Source: Alnus glutinosa
Taxonomy: Eukaryota; Streptophyta; Magnoliopsida; Fagales; Betulaceae
DNA length: 64,000 nt
Reading direction: 5' to 3'
NCBI RefSeq assembly: GCF_958979055.1
Contig: NC_084886.1
Coordinates: 7,757,154 to 7,821,153 of the forward strand
Below the pieces are notes generated by a model. It was not told where the DNA came from, did not search any database, and saw nothing but the letters and a program-made list of their open reading frames with translations. A program made the position numbers and the translations under genes. This document shows, one piece after another, positions 35,793 through 49,000 of this stretch; within the stretch, counting starts at the first letter, position 1, and each line of letters starts with the position of its first letter.

Positions 35793-38700
35793 ACTTGTAG
35801 CTTGGGTTTTTTCTTTGTTATTTGGGATTTGGGTGTTTCTGGTGGGATTTTTCTTTGTTCGGGTTGTGTGGGTATTGGGTTTTTATTGGGCTTAGGGTTT
35901 TTTTTTGTATTTTGGAGGGTTTTATTGTATCTTGGGTATTTTTGTATTTTGGGGGTTTACTATTGCTTCTTGGGTGTTTGGTGGGGGTTTCTATTGTAAT
36001 TTGGGTCTCATGTGGGTTTTGGGGGTTGTGGCCTTGTGGGTTTTCTTGTGTTTTTTATGTGGGCTATTGGGGTTATTCTGTATTGTGGGGAGTCTTTGTA
36101 TCTTGGGTTTTTTCTGTATATGGGGGGTTACTTTTGTATCTTGGGTGATTGATGGGGTTTATTATTGTATTTTGGGTCTCATGTGGGTTTTGGGTGTTGT
36201 GGGTTTGTAGTTCCTTGTGGGTTTTCTTGGGTTTTTATGTGGGTTAGCTGAGTTGCTCCTGTGTATACTTCTTGTGTACTTGGGGCGCCTTACGCTTTTG
36301 TAATGAAATTTTCTTACTTATCAAAAAAAAAAAATGTTCATTTGAAAGCTTGATAGATTGTACTCTTTCAGGGTCGTGTGCCTAGCCTATGTTGTTTTTT
36401 AGTAAATTTCGCAATGCTTTGGCAGGTACGATAAAGGAGCATACTTGTTTTTACCATCCTATGTTATGCGAACACATGGAGCAAAACAACAACGTGAAAC
36501 AGTTAAGAGGACTCCAAGAAATCAATTAGAACCTGTTTATGAGGTCTGAGCTCTCTGGATTTTGGTGTTTTAGTTACTGATCTGTATTTATTCCTTAGTG
36601 TGATAGTTAGTTCTATATCTTATATTGCCCTCTGTGATAGGCATTGAAAAATTCGTCCTTTGATCATATGTTTGCTGTTCTGTGAAGCTCTCTCACTTTG
36701 GCTTTTTGGCTGTTGCCCTAATGCTAGGCTCTGGATACTCTTGGAAATACCAAATGGAGGGTGAACAAAAGGGTACTTGGTGTGCTAGACAGAATATGGG
36801 CTAGTGGAGGCGGTCTTGCTGACTTAGTTGACCGTGAAGATGTGGGTAACAATTTATTTTTCCTTTCCAATTGGTGCATTTTTTTTCCACCATTCTGAAT
36901 GAAAGAAACTCATTTTGTTCAACTGAAACTTACTACTCAAAATAATTGTACCATTAAAGCAATATGCTTTTGGTTTTTATTGACCATTTTTCTTTCACTT
37001 TTCCAAGATAGGTTCCTCTGCCAGAGGAACCAGGCACAGAAGATGAAGCAGAAATTCGGAAATGGAGGTGGAAAGTTAAAACTGCAAAAAAGGAGAATAG
37101 TGAGAGGCATTCCCAGCGGTGTGATATAGAACTCAAACTTTGTGTAAGAAGCTTCCTTGATTAGTTGAATTTATTTAGTGTAGTTGAATGTTCCGACAGA
37201 TTGTGTATTAATTCTTCTGATTTGGGAGCAGGTTGCTCGTAAGATGAAGGATGAGGAAGGCTTCTACTATCCACATAACCTTGATTTCCGAGGTCGTGCA
37301 TACCCCATGCACCCATATTTAAACCATCTTGGTTCTGATCTATGCCGAGGCATCCTTGAGTTTGCAGAGGGACGCCCTCTTGGAAAGTCAGGCTTACGGT
37401 GGTTGAAGATACATTTGGCAAATTTGTATGCTGGTGGTGTAGACAAGTTATCTTATGAGGGTCGGATGGCATTTACTGAAAACCATTTAGATGATATTTT
37501 CGATTCCGCAGACAGGCCTCTTGAAGGAAGGAGGTGGTGGTTGAGTGCGGAGGATCCTTTCCAATGCCTGGCAGCTTGTGTCAATCTGTCAGAAGCATTG
37601 AGAAGCTCCTCTCCAGAAACTAGTATTTCACATATGCCTGTCCACCAGGTACCTTTTTCTCACTGGTCACAAAATTTAATCTGGGAATATTTATGTTAAG
37701 TAATAATTGTCTATGTACATGATACTTTAATTCATTTGAGAAATAACCAATATTTCGATTCCTTGCTGGAAACTTTTTCATCTAAATTGAAGACAAAATA
37801 GTATGTTTTCATGCTTAAAATAGAAGAGTAAGCACAAAGAACAGATGTGTGCAACTGTATCACCTGGAACTAAAGTCAGGATATTTTTTCATGCATAAAT
37901 TCATATGCTTCTCTATGCAGCATTCATGTGCCTGTGTGCATGTGGCTTGCTTCTGCATGTGTTTCATTCTGTAGAAGTGAGGTTACAATATCTCAAAATG
38001 TAATTTTTCTTTTTATGAACTTCACACCGATGTGGTGGTTTCAGATTGACTGCAAAACTTCATAGCACTCAAAGACTATCAGCTCCTAAGATCTAGTATA
38101 TGGAGGGAATGCCCTCCTATAGACAACTGCAATGTTAATAAATTGTTGAAGTCACACATGCTTTTAATACAGTTTAATCTTGCACAGGAGTTTGTCTGGA
38201 CAGTCTTGAAAATTGTACAGAGATATTTCTGTTCCTTTTTCTTTTAAGAGGTTTCTAAGAGAACTTTGTACTACTATGTAGTTTATGAAGTGTGATACTG
38301 TGGCATATATATTTTGAATATAGTATTGAGAGGATCTAGAATTCCTAGAATTCCTAGGGCATTATATCGTGTAGGTTTCCTTAAATCTCAACAACTGTTT
38401 TCTAGGATATTTTACCGAGTATATTTCTTCAAATCTCAACTATTGTTTTCAAATTAAATTGTTGAGATATTATACCATATCAGTATTTATCACTTCAATA
38501 TTTACAATATTTTTCCATATTTTAAAAGTAATAAATGCTTATATGGCAAAATCTCAACCATTTAATTTGAGGAGAGAAAGATAATCCTGCTCTGTTCGAT
38601 GTGGTGCATTGGGAGAGAAAGAAATGACCGAAGCTTTGAAGACAATGAGTGGACGGTGGCGGAGCTAAAAGCCTTATTTTTGCATATCCCTTTTTAGTGT

Positions 38701-39956
38701 ATAGTTGCTTATGATTGTTTGCATATTTTTAGTTTTCGTGACTTTATATATATATATCCAATTACTTATCAAAAATATATCCTAGGAATTCTAGGGAATC
38801 CTGATCTATATTAAGAATACCTAGCTTTTGCAAATTTACACACCCACACATGCACCATTTATATAAATGCATATTCTTCAAAACCCATGCTTTGATTTTC
38901 TTGTCCCAAAATACATCTGTCTTATTTTTTTGTTCTTTCTCCCTCTATTTTTTTGCAAGGATGGTTCGTGTAATGGCTTACAACACTATGCTGCTCTTGG
39001 AAGGGACAAGGTAACAAGCTTCTCTAGTTGTTGGGATTTAAGAAAGATGCAGTACATATAAGCTGCACAATAGTTTAAGCTTGGTTTTAGGACATTTAAT
39101 TTTATATTATGTCAAAAGTTCTTTTTGGCCATAAATTTGAAGGTTTGAAACTTGCAACATTTAAAATAAAGCGAAATCTTCACTTACCTCTCCTGATCTT
39201 TCATCACTTTTGCAATCATACCCTTAAACTTTAAAAAAATGTCAATTTAGTGTATCAATCTTTCAATTTTTTTTAATTTCACCCTTCCGTTAAGATTTTC
39301 CGTTAAAATTCTCAAATTACCCCTATTTTTTTTTAAAATATATATATATATATATATAAATAAATTTTTTTTCAAAGATTCAGGCATGTGTATTTTTGCA
39401 AATTCCGTTAAATCTTGACCAACGCCTAAATCCTTACAATTTTTTTCCTAAAAAAAAGGAGGGGTATTTTAGGCATTTTGACACCCATCCGTTAGGATTT
39501 AACGGAAAATTCTAACGGAGGGGTGAAATTGAAAAAATTAAAAGATGGATACACTAAATTGACACTTTAAGTTTATGGGTATGATTGCAAAAATGATGAA
39601 AGAGCAGGGGTGGTAAGTGAAGTTTCCCCTAAAATAAATTACATGATGATATAGAAAAGAGAGAGAGAGAGAGAGAGATAAGTTACATGAGAAAGTCACG
39701 GCTCTGCTCTTTGCATATATTGCCTCATGGCTGATCAGAACACCTCCACGGAAAATATTAGGGTTTTTAAATCTTTCCACACTCAATTCCAGCACTCTTG
39801 CCTAACATCTGTATGTTGTACTTCACACATGCTTGTGTAAATTTTTCTATTTATTGATTAAATTGCTTTAATTTCATAGCTGGGAGCAGCTGCAGTAAAT
39901 CTTGTTGGAGGAGACAAACCTGCAGATGTTTACTCAGGAATCGCCACTAGGCAAGC

Positions 39957-40009
<53 letters not shown>

Positions 40010-43000
40010 CCCCCCCTCCCCCCTCCAAGTTGAAGTGGGTGTGTGAACAGTAGCTGCTACATATCTGTGGACAACAGTAACAGTATGTTTTCGTGGGAGA
40101 AGAAGAATATATTATGACACGAGAGGAATAAAGATTGGGACAAATGTTTTCCAATGAATTGTGAAAGAATAAAGAAAATGAGAACCTAACCAAGACGAAA
40201 TGAGGAAAGAAGTTCCTTATACATACAAAAACAAAACTAAGGAAATGACTATTAAATATTGTTGCTTTAAAATGAAGCTTTGTCATTCAGACGTCACATC
40301 AAGTTTTTGAAAGTAGACACTCTCCTGTTAGAATAAAGTAAAAGATTACCCCTCACCAATTTTCTTCCTTCAATTAGTATAAAAAGATCAATGATGAGCT
40401 TTATTTAATTGGTATTCAATTAAGAAATGTCCTCGTTGACTTGTTGAGGTTGTTTATGTTGTATACCATTTGCGTCGTGCAAAAAGCCATAAGAGGTGAT
40501 CCAAAACTCAGAATCGTATAAACAAATATTTGAAAGATCATGTTCACAAATTATGTGATATCTCCATCGATGTATTCTAAAGGATGAAGAGAATTGGCAG
40601 TATTAATATCTGACACCAAATTTTGATTAAATTGCAATAAGCAGTTATGTTTTTGAGTTTACATTACAATATCAGCCATATTAATAAAAGTTCCACTGCT
40701 TTTCATTCTCTGTTTTTAAACAAATTCAACTAAGTCTGCCAGTTTAGGTTTAAATTATTTAAATGGTTTTACTTTTGCATGCTTCATGATATGTGTCAAT
40801 TAATTATTGAAAATAGAAATTCATGCCTCAATTAATTCATCAAAAAGAAAAAAAAAATGATGTTTCAATTAAAGATGCCAGTAATTCTGATGTTCAAGTG
40901 CCTAAATTTTCCAAAAGCAATCTTTTTTTTAATCAATCTAATTTGATTAATGTTACTGCTGGCCCTTGTAGACACATAGTACTTCTCTCCCTTTAAGAAA
41001 AGGAGGTCTTGGGTTCAAGTCACTAGCAGATACAGATTCAGAACAGTACCCTCATTTATCCTATTACCTGTGATTGAAATTTATTGTTGTGGTTGCAGAG
41101 TACTTGATATCATGAGGAGAGATGCGGAAAAAGATCCTGCAACTGATCCAAATGCAACGTATGCGAGGCTTCTAATCAATCAGGTTTCTGTCATTTCTTG
41201 TCAAATATTTTGGTGTCAAGATTATATACTTTAATAGGGTGGTAGTAATTTGTTTAAATTAGGAAGACTTTTTAATGACTTAACTAAAACTATTTTCTCG
41301 TATATAAAATAGATGGCTTGGAGTTGCCATCAAAAGGAATTTTTTGGGTGAAACCAGTTGATTGCAATTTTTTATATTATAATGCTAATAGTTTGACTTT
41401 CCATTCGCTATATTGTAATACTGGGTATCCTTAGGTGGACCGGAAATTGGTAAAGCAAACAGTGATGACATCTGTATATGGTGTCACTTATATTGGTGCC
41501 CGTGACCAGATCAAGAAGAGATTAAAGGAACGTTGTGCCATTGCAGATGATAACGAGCTGTTTGCTGCATCTTGTTATGCTGCAAAGGTAAAAGAATAAA
41601 TCTGTCCAGCACGTGTGACAGTGTGCACGCATGCTAATATGTGCATTGTGTCTCTATCTGCTTATATTAGACTTTGTACTGATTATTTCACTGCCTGAGC
41701 AGACCACATTGACTGCCTTAGGAGAGATGTTTGAAGCTGCAAGAAGTATCATGAGTTGGCTTGGCGATTGTGCAAAGGTGTGTCATCAATCTTGTGATTA
41801 CTTGCTTACAACAGAAGTCTGTGAATGCTGTAACCATTAACAGCTGAGAAATTTAAGCACATGCGCAAATGATGCTTTCCCCCCTCCCCCCTTCTGGGTT
41901 CTGTTCTTTTTCGACCATTGACTCGTATGTTATATATTTAAGTATGTATGTATGTGCCATGAGAAGCCTGATCAGATGCTTAAGTGCTCCCTTAATAGAG
42001 AGTTATGGCCTTTTGTTCTTTTTTTTTTCCTGTGTAAAATTGTTGGTGTGCACCCTTCCTTTAACATGGGTTGAAATGACTTTGATGTGTATCTTAGCTG
42101 GGAAGGTTTATTTGGACTGCCTCAAAACAATTCTTTCTGAAATGCAGCTCCCCTTTGTCTCTCTCCCTAGTATTTGAATTGGAAAGGAAACTGTATATTT
42201 AAATGATCATATATTTGCTCAAAACTACAGATGAATTTACAAATACTTGGCATCTAAGGTTTTAAATGTTGAGAGCGAATTATCATTGGTCAACCACCTA
42301 AATGTTCTTTCATGGCTTCATCAGTACTAAAGCTAATCAGATTTTTCATCGAAATTTCCAATTCTGTTACCCTCTTGACAGGATTTGGCACATGGATATA
42401 CAGCAGGCTAGGATCCAAGCATCCTTAACCATTCTTTATGTATGTAATAAGAAATTTTATTAGAGTGAGGAGAGAACTTATGCATGCAAGATGCATAAAA
42501 ACTACAGAAGGTCCTTTGAAGAGTTACAATAAGATGTAAGAAATCTATAAAATCTACAAAGGAAGTAGAAACATTGCTAAATGTAACAGTACTCATGCAA
42601 GGTCTGGAATAATGAACATGTAAACTCAACAGTAGCTCAACACCATTAAATGTGTGGGTGTTCCACTTCTTTTGATGAAGGTTTGATATATGTTTGGGTG
42701 TCTTTAAAGTTGTTATGGGGGTAGGAGAGATCTTTCCTACAAAAGTCTGATTTTCCTCTTCTTCTTCTTTTTCTTTTGGTGTGATTGATTTGTTTTCTTT
42801 CCTATTTATTTTTTAAGTTTGCATATACCTGTATTAATATTCTTTTCTGGTTAGAAAAGGCTACTGTTCTAAGAATCTCTCTAGCATTCCGCAAAACAGT
42901 TCTTTGAATGATGTTTTTTCTATTCACTATAATTGGATCTGACAGACTCCTCTGTTATTGCCTACTATTGGGATTTTCAATGTGTAAATTTGGATCCTCA

Positions 43001-44987
43001 TGTCTCGTGGTTTTGGTGAAACATTATGTTAGCTAGAGAGGTAAAAGGGGGAAAAAGGAAGGGTTCACCTGGCAGTTTCTTTTAAAGATATTCCTCTTGT
43101 TAGGCTTTTCATCCTATAATTAAGGAGATCCTCATGGCTGACCATTTTGGAGAAGCTTCATGTTTGCCCTAATTTGGTTCATTTGGGAGGAAGAATGTAT
43201 TCGGTGTGGGCCCCTGGTTCTATTTTCCTTTCTTTTTTGTTTTGTTTTAGTTGCTTTTGGTTTGACCTTACCTCAGCCATCACAATAATGCTGAACTATA
43301 TAGTTCTGATCAAGGTAATGAGTAACTTCAGGTGAAGTTCTGGAATTTTATATTTGGTATGACAGATATCCACAATTATGTTTTTCTTCGTGCTTAGTGA
43401 ACATCTACGTATGGTTTGGAATTTCTAATGTCAGAAGTTTGTTGTCTCTGTTGTCAAACATGTACTCGTTGCTATGTGAGCCACTTATTCTATAGCAGCT
43501 GTCTCTTAACTCAATGTTCGCAATTTTAAACTATAGGGTCAAAACTTAAATGCCATTGCTCATGCTTTTGCATTTTTATTGCTGACTGCTAACTTTGAAC
43601 ATCAAACAGGTTATAGCTTCGGAGAATCAGCCTGTGCAATGGACCACGCCTCTTGGACTTCCTGTTGTACAACCTTACCGGCAACTGACAAGGCACCTTG
43701 TAATGTTCTAACAAAATTATAGAACTTAAAAAATGGCTGATATTACTTATTTAGTTGTTATTACAATTACAAATATGTCCAATACTAATATTTGGTATGT
43801 CATTAAGATGCTGTGTTGAATCCCATGCAGATTAAGACTTCTCTTCAGGTGTTGACACTGCGACGAGAAACTGACAAGGTAGCTTTGTTCATCCTTTTTC
43901 TTGTGTCTGCTTTACTAATCTCGGTGCCTTAAAAAGAACATTGTTGAATGTATGCCAAGTATATGCATAATTAATTAGGGCTGTCATGGGGATAAGGTAC
44001 GGTATTCTGATTGGAATTATCAATTCTTAAGTCTAAACTAGAGAGAGAGAGAGAGAGAGAGAGGCTTGGATCTGAGATGAATCAGGCTTTGATATGTTTA
44101 CTCAGATTTGAAACAAATTCTAGTGGGATCCGCATCAAGCCATATAACAAGTATTGTATGTATCTGATATTCCTCATTGGAGCCATCTTCAGCCATACAC
44201 TGAATCTTTTTCTTCATTCATGTATCTGATAATGATTTTCCTTAAGGGAGCTATCTGCAACCACATGCTAACCCATATCCTATCTGTGATCATAAAGTAT
44301 CAACCTTATCTCATGAGTGCGAGTTTTAAGCTGTCTAAGAACCAATCATTTGATCACTTTTTTCCTTTGGGTAACTTTAATAGGTCATGGTTAAGCGGCA
44401 GAGGACAGCTTTTCCCCCAAATTTTGTGCACTCCCTTGACGGTTCACACATGATGATGACCGCTGTTGCCAGCAAAAAGGCTGGCCTAAACTTTGCAGGT
44501 TTAAACTAGATTCCTTTTTTTTTTTTTTTTTTCTTCGTGTTACATACTTCGTTAATGCACACATGCATACTCGTGTTTTGAAATTTCACTATGTCATATC
44601 TATGTTTGATTACAGGAGTCCATGATTCATACTGGACACACGCATGTGATGTTGATGAAATGAACAGAATACTAAGAGAAAAATTTGTTGAACTCTACGA
44701 GGCACCAATACTAGAGAATGTATGGTTTTTTCACTTGTAAAAGTCCTTCAATTATGATTGAAGATCTCTACTTCTGTTATTTACTTGTGATTATTAGTTT
44801 CTTATTTTGCACTGTGTTATTTATTGCCTGTTGACATGGCATTGATGATTGCTTTTGTTTTCGCCTTTTCGCACAGTTGCTGGATAGCTTCCAGAAGACT
44901 TTCCCCACATTGAACTTTCCTCCCTTACCAGAGCGGGGAGACTTTGATCTGAGAGATGTGCTGGAATCTCCCTATTTCTTCAACTAG
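32819..44987 (+). CDS. RPOT: Phage-type organellar RNA polymerase
   Basis: Nineteen exons: 32819-33628, 34659-34931, 35011-35144, 35242-35308, 35481-35539, 36426-36543, 36728-36841, 37012-37143, 37232-37648, 38960-39010, 39880-39950, 41099-41183, 41435-41587, 41703-41777, 43610-43699, 43831-43878, 44384-44498, 44616-44719, 44877-44987; 1,008 aa. T7-type catalytic motifs are intact: [17 protein letters not shown] (Asp709); [15 protein letters not shown] (Arg780, Lys784, Tyr792); [10 protein letters not shown] (Asp941). It ends SPYFFN, as plant RpoT enzymes do. The start [11 protein letters not shown] and Ser-rich N-terminus suit a mitochondrial or dual-targeting presequence, so RPOT1 (RPOTm) or RPOTmp is more likely than plastid RPOTp; the sequence alone does not decide. 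It would transcribe organellar genes. Intron 11 has a GC donor. Exon 2 carries a tandem duplication of a 12-residue charged unit. Confidence 0.95.
34232..34538 (-). mobile_element. 5'-truncated LINE fragment in RPOT intron 1
   Basis: Flanked by AGGCATTATTGCTT (34218-34231) and AGGCATTGTTGCTT (34539-34552), a 14-bp target duplication with one mismatch. On the minus strand it ends in an A-rich (TAAAA)n tail and encodes [20 protein letters not shown], the motif found near the C-terminus of plant L1 ORF2. Confidence 0.82.
35159..35186. repeat. (TC)n microsatellite in RPOT intron 3
   Basis: About 13 TC units just after the donor site of exon 3. Confidence 0.9.
35720..36332 (+). mobile_element. 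LINE 3'-tail-like, T/G-rich insertion in RPOT intron 5
   Basis: A TTTTA-repeat tract (about 35725-35790) is followed by about 450 bp of TTGGG/TTTTGG-rich low-complexity sequence and then GTATACTTCTTGTGTACTTG...TTACTTATC with a poly(A) (about 36321-36332), a 3' end typical of plant L1 elements. The left boundary and target duplication are not clear. Confidence 0.5.
38341..38800. mobile_element. Composite repeat with LINE fragment in RPOT intron 9
   Basis: The outer sequences TCCTAGAATTCCTAGGG (left, about 38341) and CCTAGGAATTCTAGGG (right, about 38781) are inverted copies. Inside, 38585-38698 reads on the plus strand as [20 protein letters not shown], the L1 ORF2 C-terminal motif, followed by an ATTACTTATCAAAAA tail near 38760. 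It is probably a LINE fragment within or beside an older inverted-repeat element. Confidence 0.55.
39171..39629. mobile_element. MULE-like MITE in RPOT intron 10
   Basis: A 459-bp element with inverted arms of roughly 170 bp, for example CACTTACC...TTTCATCACTTTTGCAATCATACCC against its right-arm complement, is flanked by perfect 9-bp repeats TAAAATAAA (39162-39170 and 39630-39638). A 9-bp duplication plus long TIRs is the Mutator signature. No ORF. Confidence 0.88.
39949..39952 (+). other. GC 5' splice site of RPOT intron 11
   Basis: Exon 11 must end at ACT-AG for the frame to continue into the exon at 41099 (AG+A for Arg, then VLDIMRR). The intron therefore starts GCAAGC, matching the AG|GCAAG consensus of GC-AG introns. 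No in-frame GT donor lies near; the next bases are a long CT microsatellite. Confidence 0.85.
39960..40006. repeat. (CT)n microsatellite in RPOT intron 11
   Basis: About 23 CT units beginning nine bases after the GC donor, followed by a C-rich run (40007-40025). Confidence 0.95.
44039..44063. repeat. (GA)n microsatellite in RPOT intron 16
   Basis: About 12 GA units. Confidence 0.9.
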
Positions 44988-46034
44988 TCTGAGCCAGATG
45001 CTTAATTTGGCAGTGTCCCTTCTTAACTTGGACTCGGAATCTTTGTCATTCAGTGGAAGGTGATGGCAGCTTTAGCTCATTCACAGGCATGAGATTGTGA
45101 AGGCAAGTGCCTACAGCCCATTATAGCAGAAACGTTGAGAAGAAAGTCAAGGCTTGACTACCCACGATCAGTTTCCCGTGGAAATTCTTGTATATATTGA
45201 CATACAGAGTGCTTCAACCACAACCATTTGGGAGGCGATATTCGGCTCTACCTTCATCAGCTACTTTTAAAAGGAATTGAGGAAATGAGATGATGTTACG
45301 TGCAGCATATAGTAGAAGGAACAGCTCCAACAATTATATATCAACTAGGGTTAGGTGTTAGACGAAGGACATTAAAGCGATTGGTGGTGATTAAAACAGA
45401 TGAGCGAAGGGTCAGAGCTTTGAATACCACATGAAGGCTCATCTCACTGGGCTTCTGATTATTTTGGCTCAACTAGCCAATTGGATTGTTGGCATATGTT
45501 TTTTTGTTAGTATACTTTGTCACCGCATATGTACAATTTGTTGTGATGCTAGTTCCTCTTGATTCTTGCTGTAATTCAAAACAAAATTTTGCAATTGGTA
45601 GTAAAGAGAAAAAAAATAATTATACAATTTCAGTTGTCCAAAGTTCTTGCAGTCCATCTCTCCATGAACTGCTGCGTCCTCTTTTAAGCCACTCTTTTAT
45701 AGGATAAAGATTCTTAACAATTTTGCTGGTCGAAATAAATGTAAGAGAGATCTTATAAAATCTACCTGTTCGAATAGACTTCAGACAGCCTACCTCTTTG
45801 CTCAAGCAGATAGACTTTATAAGAGTTCTTTTACATTTGTTGTCTGAATTGTTAGCAATATAGGCTGCTCGGAATTCAAATCCCCCCCTTCAATCATCCC
45901 TCTTCCCATCAAAATAAGAAAAAGACGAAAGAGAATAACAGATATTGAACTCTCATTTATTACAATATCCACACTTCGATGTTTCTGATCTCCCAATGAT
46001 GGAAAAAGAAAAACCACCATGTTACTAGGTGAAA
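44988..46034. other. Convergent 3' region between RPOT and the AVT6-like gene
   Basis: The two genes face each other here. It contains both 3'UTRs and no further gene that can be supported. Confidence 0.6.
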
Positions 46035-49000
46035 TCATGCGTTCTTTTTGAATAAGGCACAGGCGTCACTATATATGGCCACCAAATTTGAAAACACAGC
46101 AAGAGCAATCATGAAAACAGATAATATCTTGTCCTTCTTTGCTGCTATGCCATGACGATCCCTGTAATAGAAATCAGCAAGTGGATAAGATGACTCATAT
46201 AGTCAAAATAGCTTTAAGCCACCTAAACCAACGTTTGGTTTATTAGCTTTTTGGAATTTATATGCCTATGAAGAAATGATATATACCACATTTTTATCAC
46301 CCAACTATCTCACAATACTGACCAAACATCATTTGACCAGTGACATGTATTGAGAAAGAAAAAGAAATAATGTATATCAGTTCAGTACATGATCTTCCAA
46401 ATACTTGTCACCTGTTCCAGCTTTGCCGTTTCCTTTCCTTCTCTATGTTTTAACCACTAATGTATTTTCCTCAGACCAGAATCATTCAATAACTCATGTA
46501 GACATAACACCATTCCTACAATTTGAAATGATAGTATGTGCATTTTCTAAAAGTCTAGGTAGAAGTAAGAACATTAACCTTAGAGCAATGGCTGCAGGAA
46601 AAATAAATCCTATGCAAACTGTAACAGTTGCTCCAGTGAACTGGAAAGCGTCCCAGATGTCGGGTATAAAATTTGCACCCAAGAAGACAAGCAAAAGGAG
46701 TCCAATGCTGATCAATGCAAACCTTAGGTTATCTGAAACCAAAGGCCTAGCTGAAGTAAAGAGAAGGCCATCCAAATTGAGGCGCAATGGATAAAAGAGA
46801 ATTGGGAAAACAAGCATGAGGTGAAGGGCATAGCTGATGCGAACAGTATCATTGAGCAGAGAGCTGTATGGAATGCCAAGGTTGGTGTCAAAGTTGGCCA
46901 GCACATCATCAAGAGTTGAGTCACCAAATAGGAGGAAACCAAAGAAGCTTGTCAGTATGTAGACAAAAGAGCACAGCGCCAGTGATGTCTGCACAACTGG
47001 TCGTATTAGGGAAGAGTCTTCAAGCTCACTGTTTATCGTATGCACTGCCAAAAATGAAATCTGTTACAAAGGTATATTCTTTTTCCCCTTGCAATAAAAG
47101 CAGAATGATCATCGTAACCCAGGATTAAGTCAATTCGAAAATGATGCAGGATTCCCAAAAAAAAAAAAAAAATTGAAGTTCCTAACTTTTCTGGACATTG
47201 ATTGAAAAAACAACAGAGAAAGAAATGCATAGAGCATAAATTATGATATTTCTAGGTTCTCATCTACAACCTAGAAATATCATAGAGGACAGCAAAATGC
47301 ATAGAGAAAGAATTCCATAGGTCTGTAATTCTTCAAGCAAGTGGACGTGATTTTAATTTTCTGGGGGTGATTGTCATACAACTCCATACTTCTCAAGCAA
47401 GTAAAGTCTTCTAAAACAGTCTATGGCAGAAGTGTTCAACACGAAGCATACTTGTCCTACACCAAGCCAAGATTTGGCGAAAGCCCTTTTATTAACTTCT
47501 ATGCTAGACTATAAAGTATATGAATGCAGAGGTTCATATTATGCATAATAGTCGTTAATGCTTTTAAGTTTTTGAGTTATGTACCGGTTATAACATTTTA
47601 ATAAACTGGTTCTGCAACAAAATATTGAAGAGAACTTTATAATAAGAATTACCAAAGTTGATTACAATATGTGCTATGGCTTGTATCTCTTTATCCTTCA
47701 GTTCTGAGGCCATTGTTCACTAGGAAGACTACATTTTATAGAACTTTTCAAAAAAAAAAGAAACAAATTGCACTAAGGTAGGAGAAAACAAAAGGGAATC
47801 GACAAAAAATTTCGCTATAATATCAAGCATGGAGCAACAAAAATCAACTCCTAAATTGACTCGAACATTTAATCAACTCGAACATTAAAAAATTTCACTA
47901 TAATGTCTAACCAATCTAACATTAAATCAACTCAAACAGGCGTCTCAATAATTTACCACATAAACCCTAAATTGACCAGTCAACTCTTTCAGCCTTTTTC
48001 TTTCTCTTTGGCAAATTACTTGCCCAAAAATGAAAAAGAAAAAGGGGGAAAAAAAGGTGATATCAAAGGGAAACGGTATTGCATGAATGATCCTAACATT
48101 AACTATTGTCAATACACAACTACCGTAAAGTAAAGGTGATGCCTTTCTCGATGGACTAGTATTAGAGTTGGAAAGTTTGTTTTATACTTATCAAGGAAAA
48201 ACAGTTTATATACTGAGCTGCATCCTTTCTTTGCCAGTTTTCACAAAATGAAAACCAAAAACAAAACATATCGCTGATCTACAAAAATGACGCCTTCATT
48301 CAGTATGCATGCAGATTTGTACATTGCAGATTCCATTTATGTTATCATCAGCCAACTTACCATTGAAGTGGCAGATGAATGCAGTCACAAGAACAGGGAC
48401 AACTGTGAAGAGATTCCAGACCGAAGTAATATTGGTAATATTAGGAAGAAACCTGGGTATAGCAATGTTTCCATTTAGCGATTTGATAATTGTGATTCCA
48501 GCAGTTATAGCTAAAAAAATGAATGCTAGCGCCACTGCTAAAGCAGATGTGTATCTCAATGAATCTGCAAGCACAGAAAGCATGAGTCATTCAAAAAAAT
48601 GATGAAGATGATAGAATAACAATGCTTGAGCTATATATTATATTGTTAGATGACATGTCATAATGATGAAGATGATGTGGATTTTTGTTAGAAATACATG
48701 TATCATTTCCTGTATTACAGCATAAAAATACGTATGTGAATTCAGGTCTACTAAATTCATTATGAAAGGGAACAAGATTTGTATTGATTTCTTGCTCGTG
48801 CTTTTAGAGTTCAGAAACAAGTAATCATATCAAATGCGTGTAGTGGTAGAAGGGAAAAAAGAATAATTCTCAGACTTACGAATATAGCAAGAAATGGATG
48901 AAACAAATTAGTCTTGTATGCCATCTCAATCATGTGCTTTAAATGCTAACACGAGAAATTAATAAAACAGATGTATGCGTAGCCACATTTAAAAAAGCTA

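Noticed and set aside
35701..36210. Hydrophobic Phe/Gly/Trp-rich ORFs
   Set aside because: Translation of T/G-rich low-complexity intron sequence in all three frames; not a membrane protein gene.
40980..41040. GGTTCAAGTCAC, similar to a tRNA-type B box, as evidence of a SINE
   Set aside because: No A box at the right distance and no clear tail or target duplication were found; the match is too short.
46405..46794. Plus-strand 129-codon ORF
   Set aside because: Antisense shadow of exon 4 of the AVT6-like transporter.
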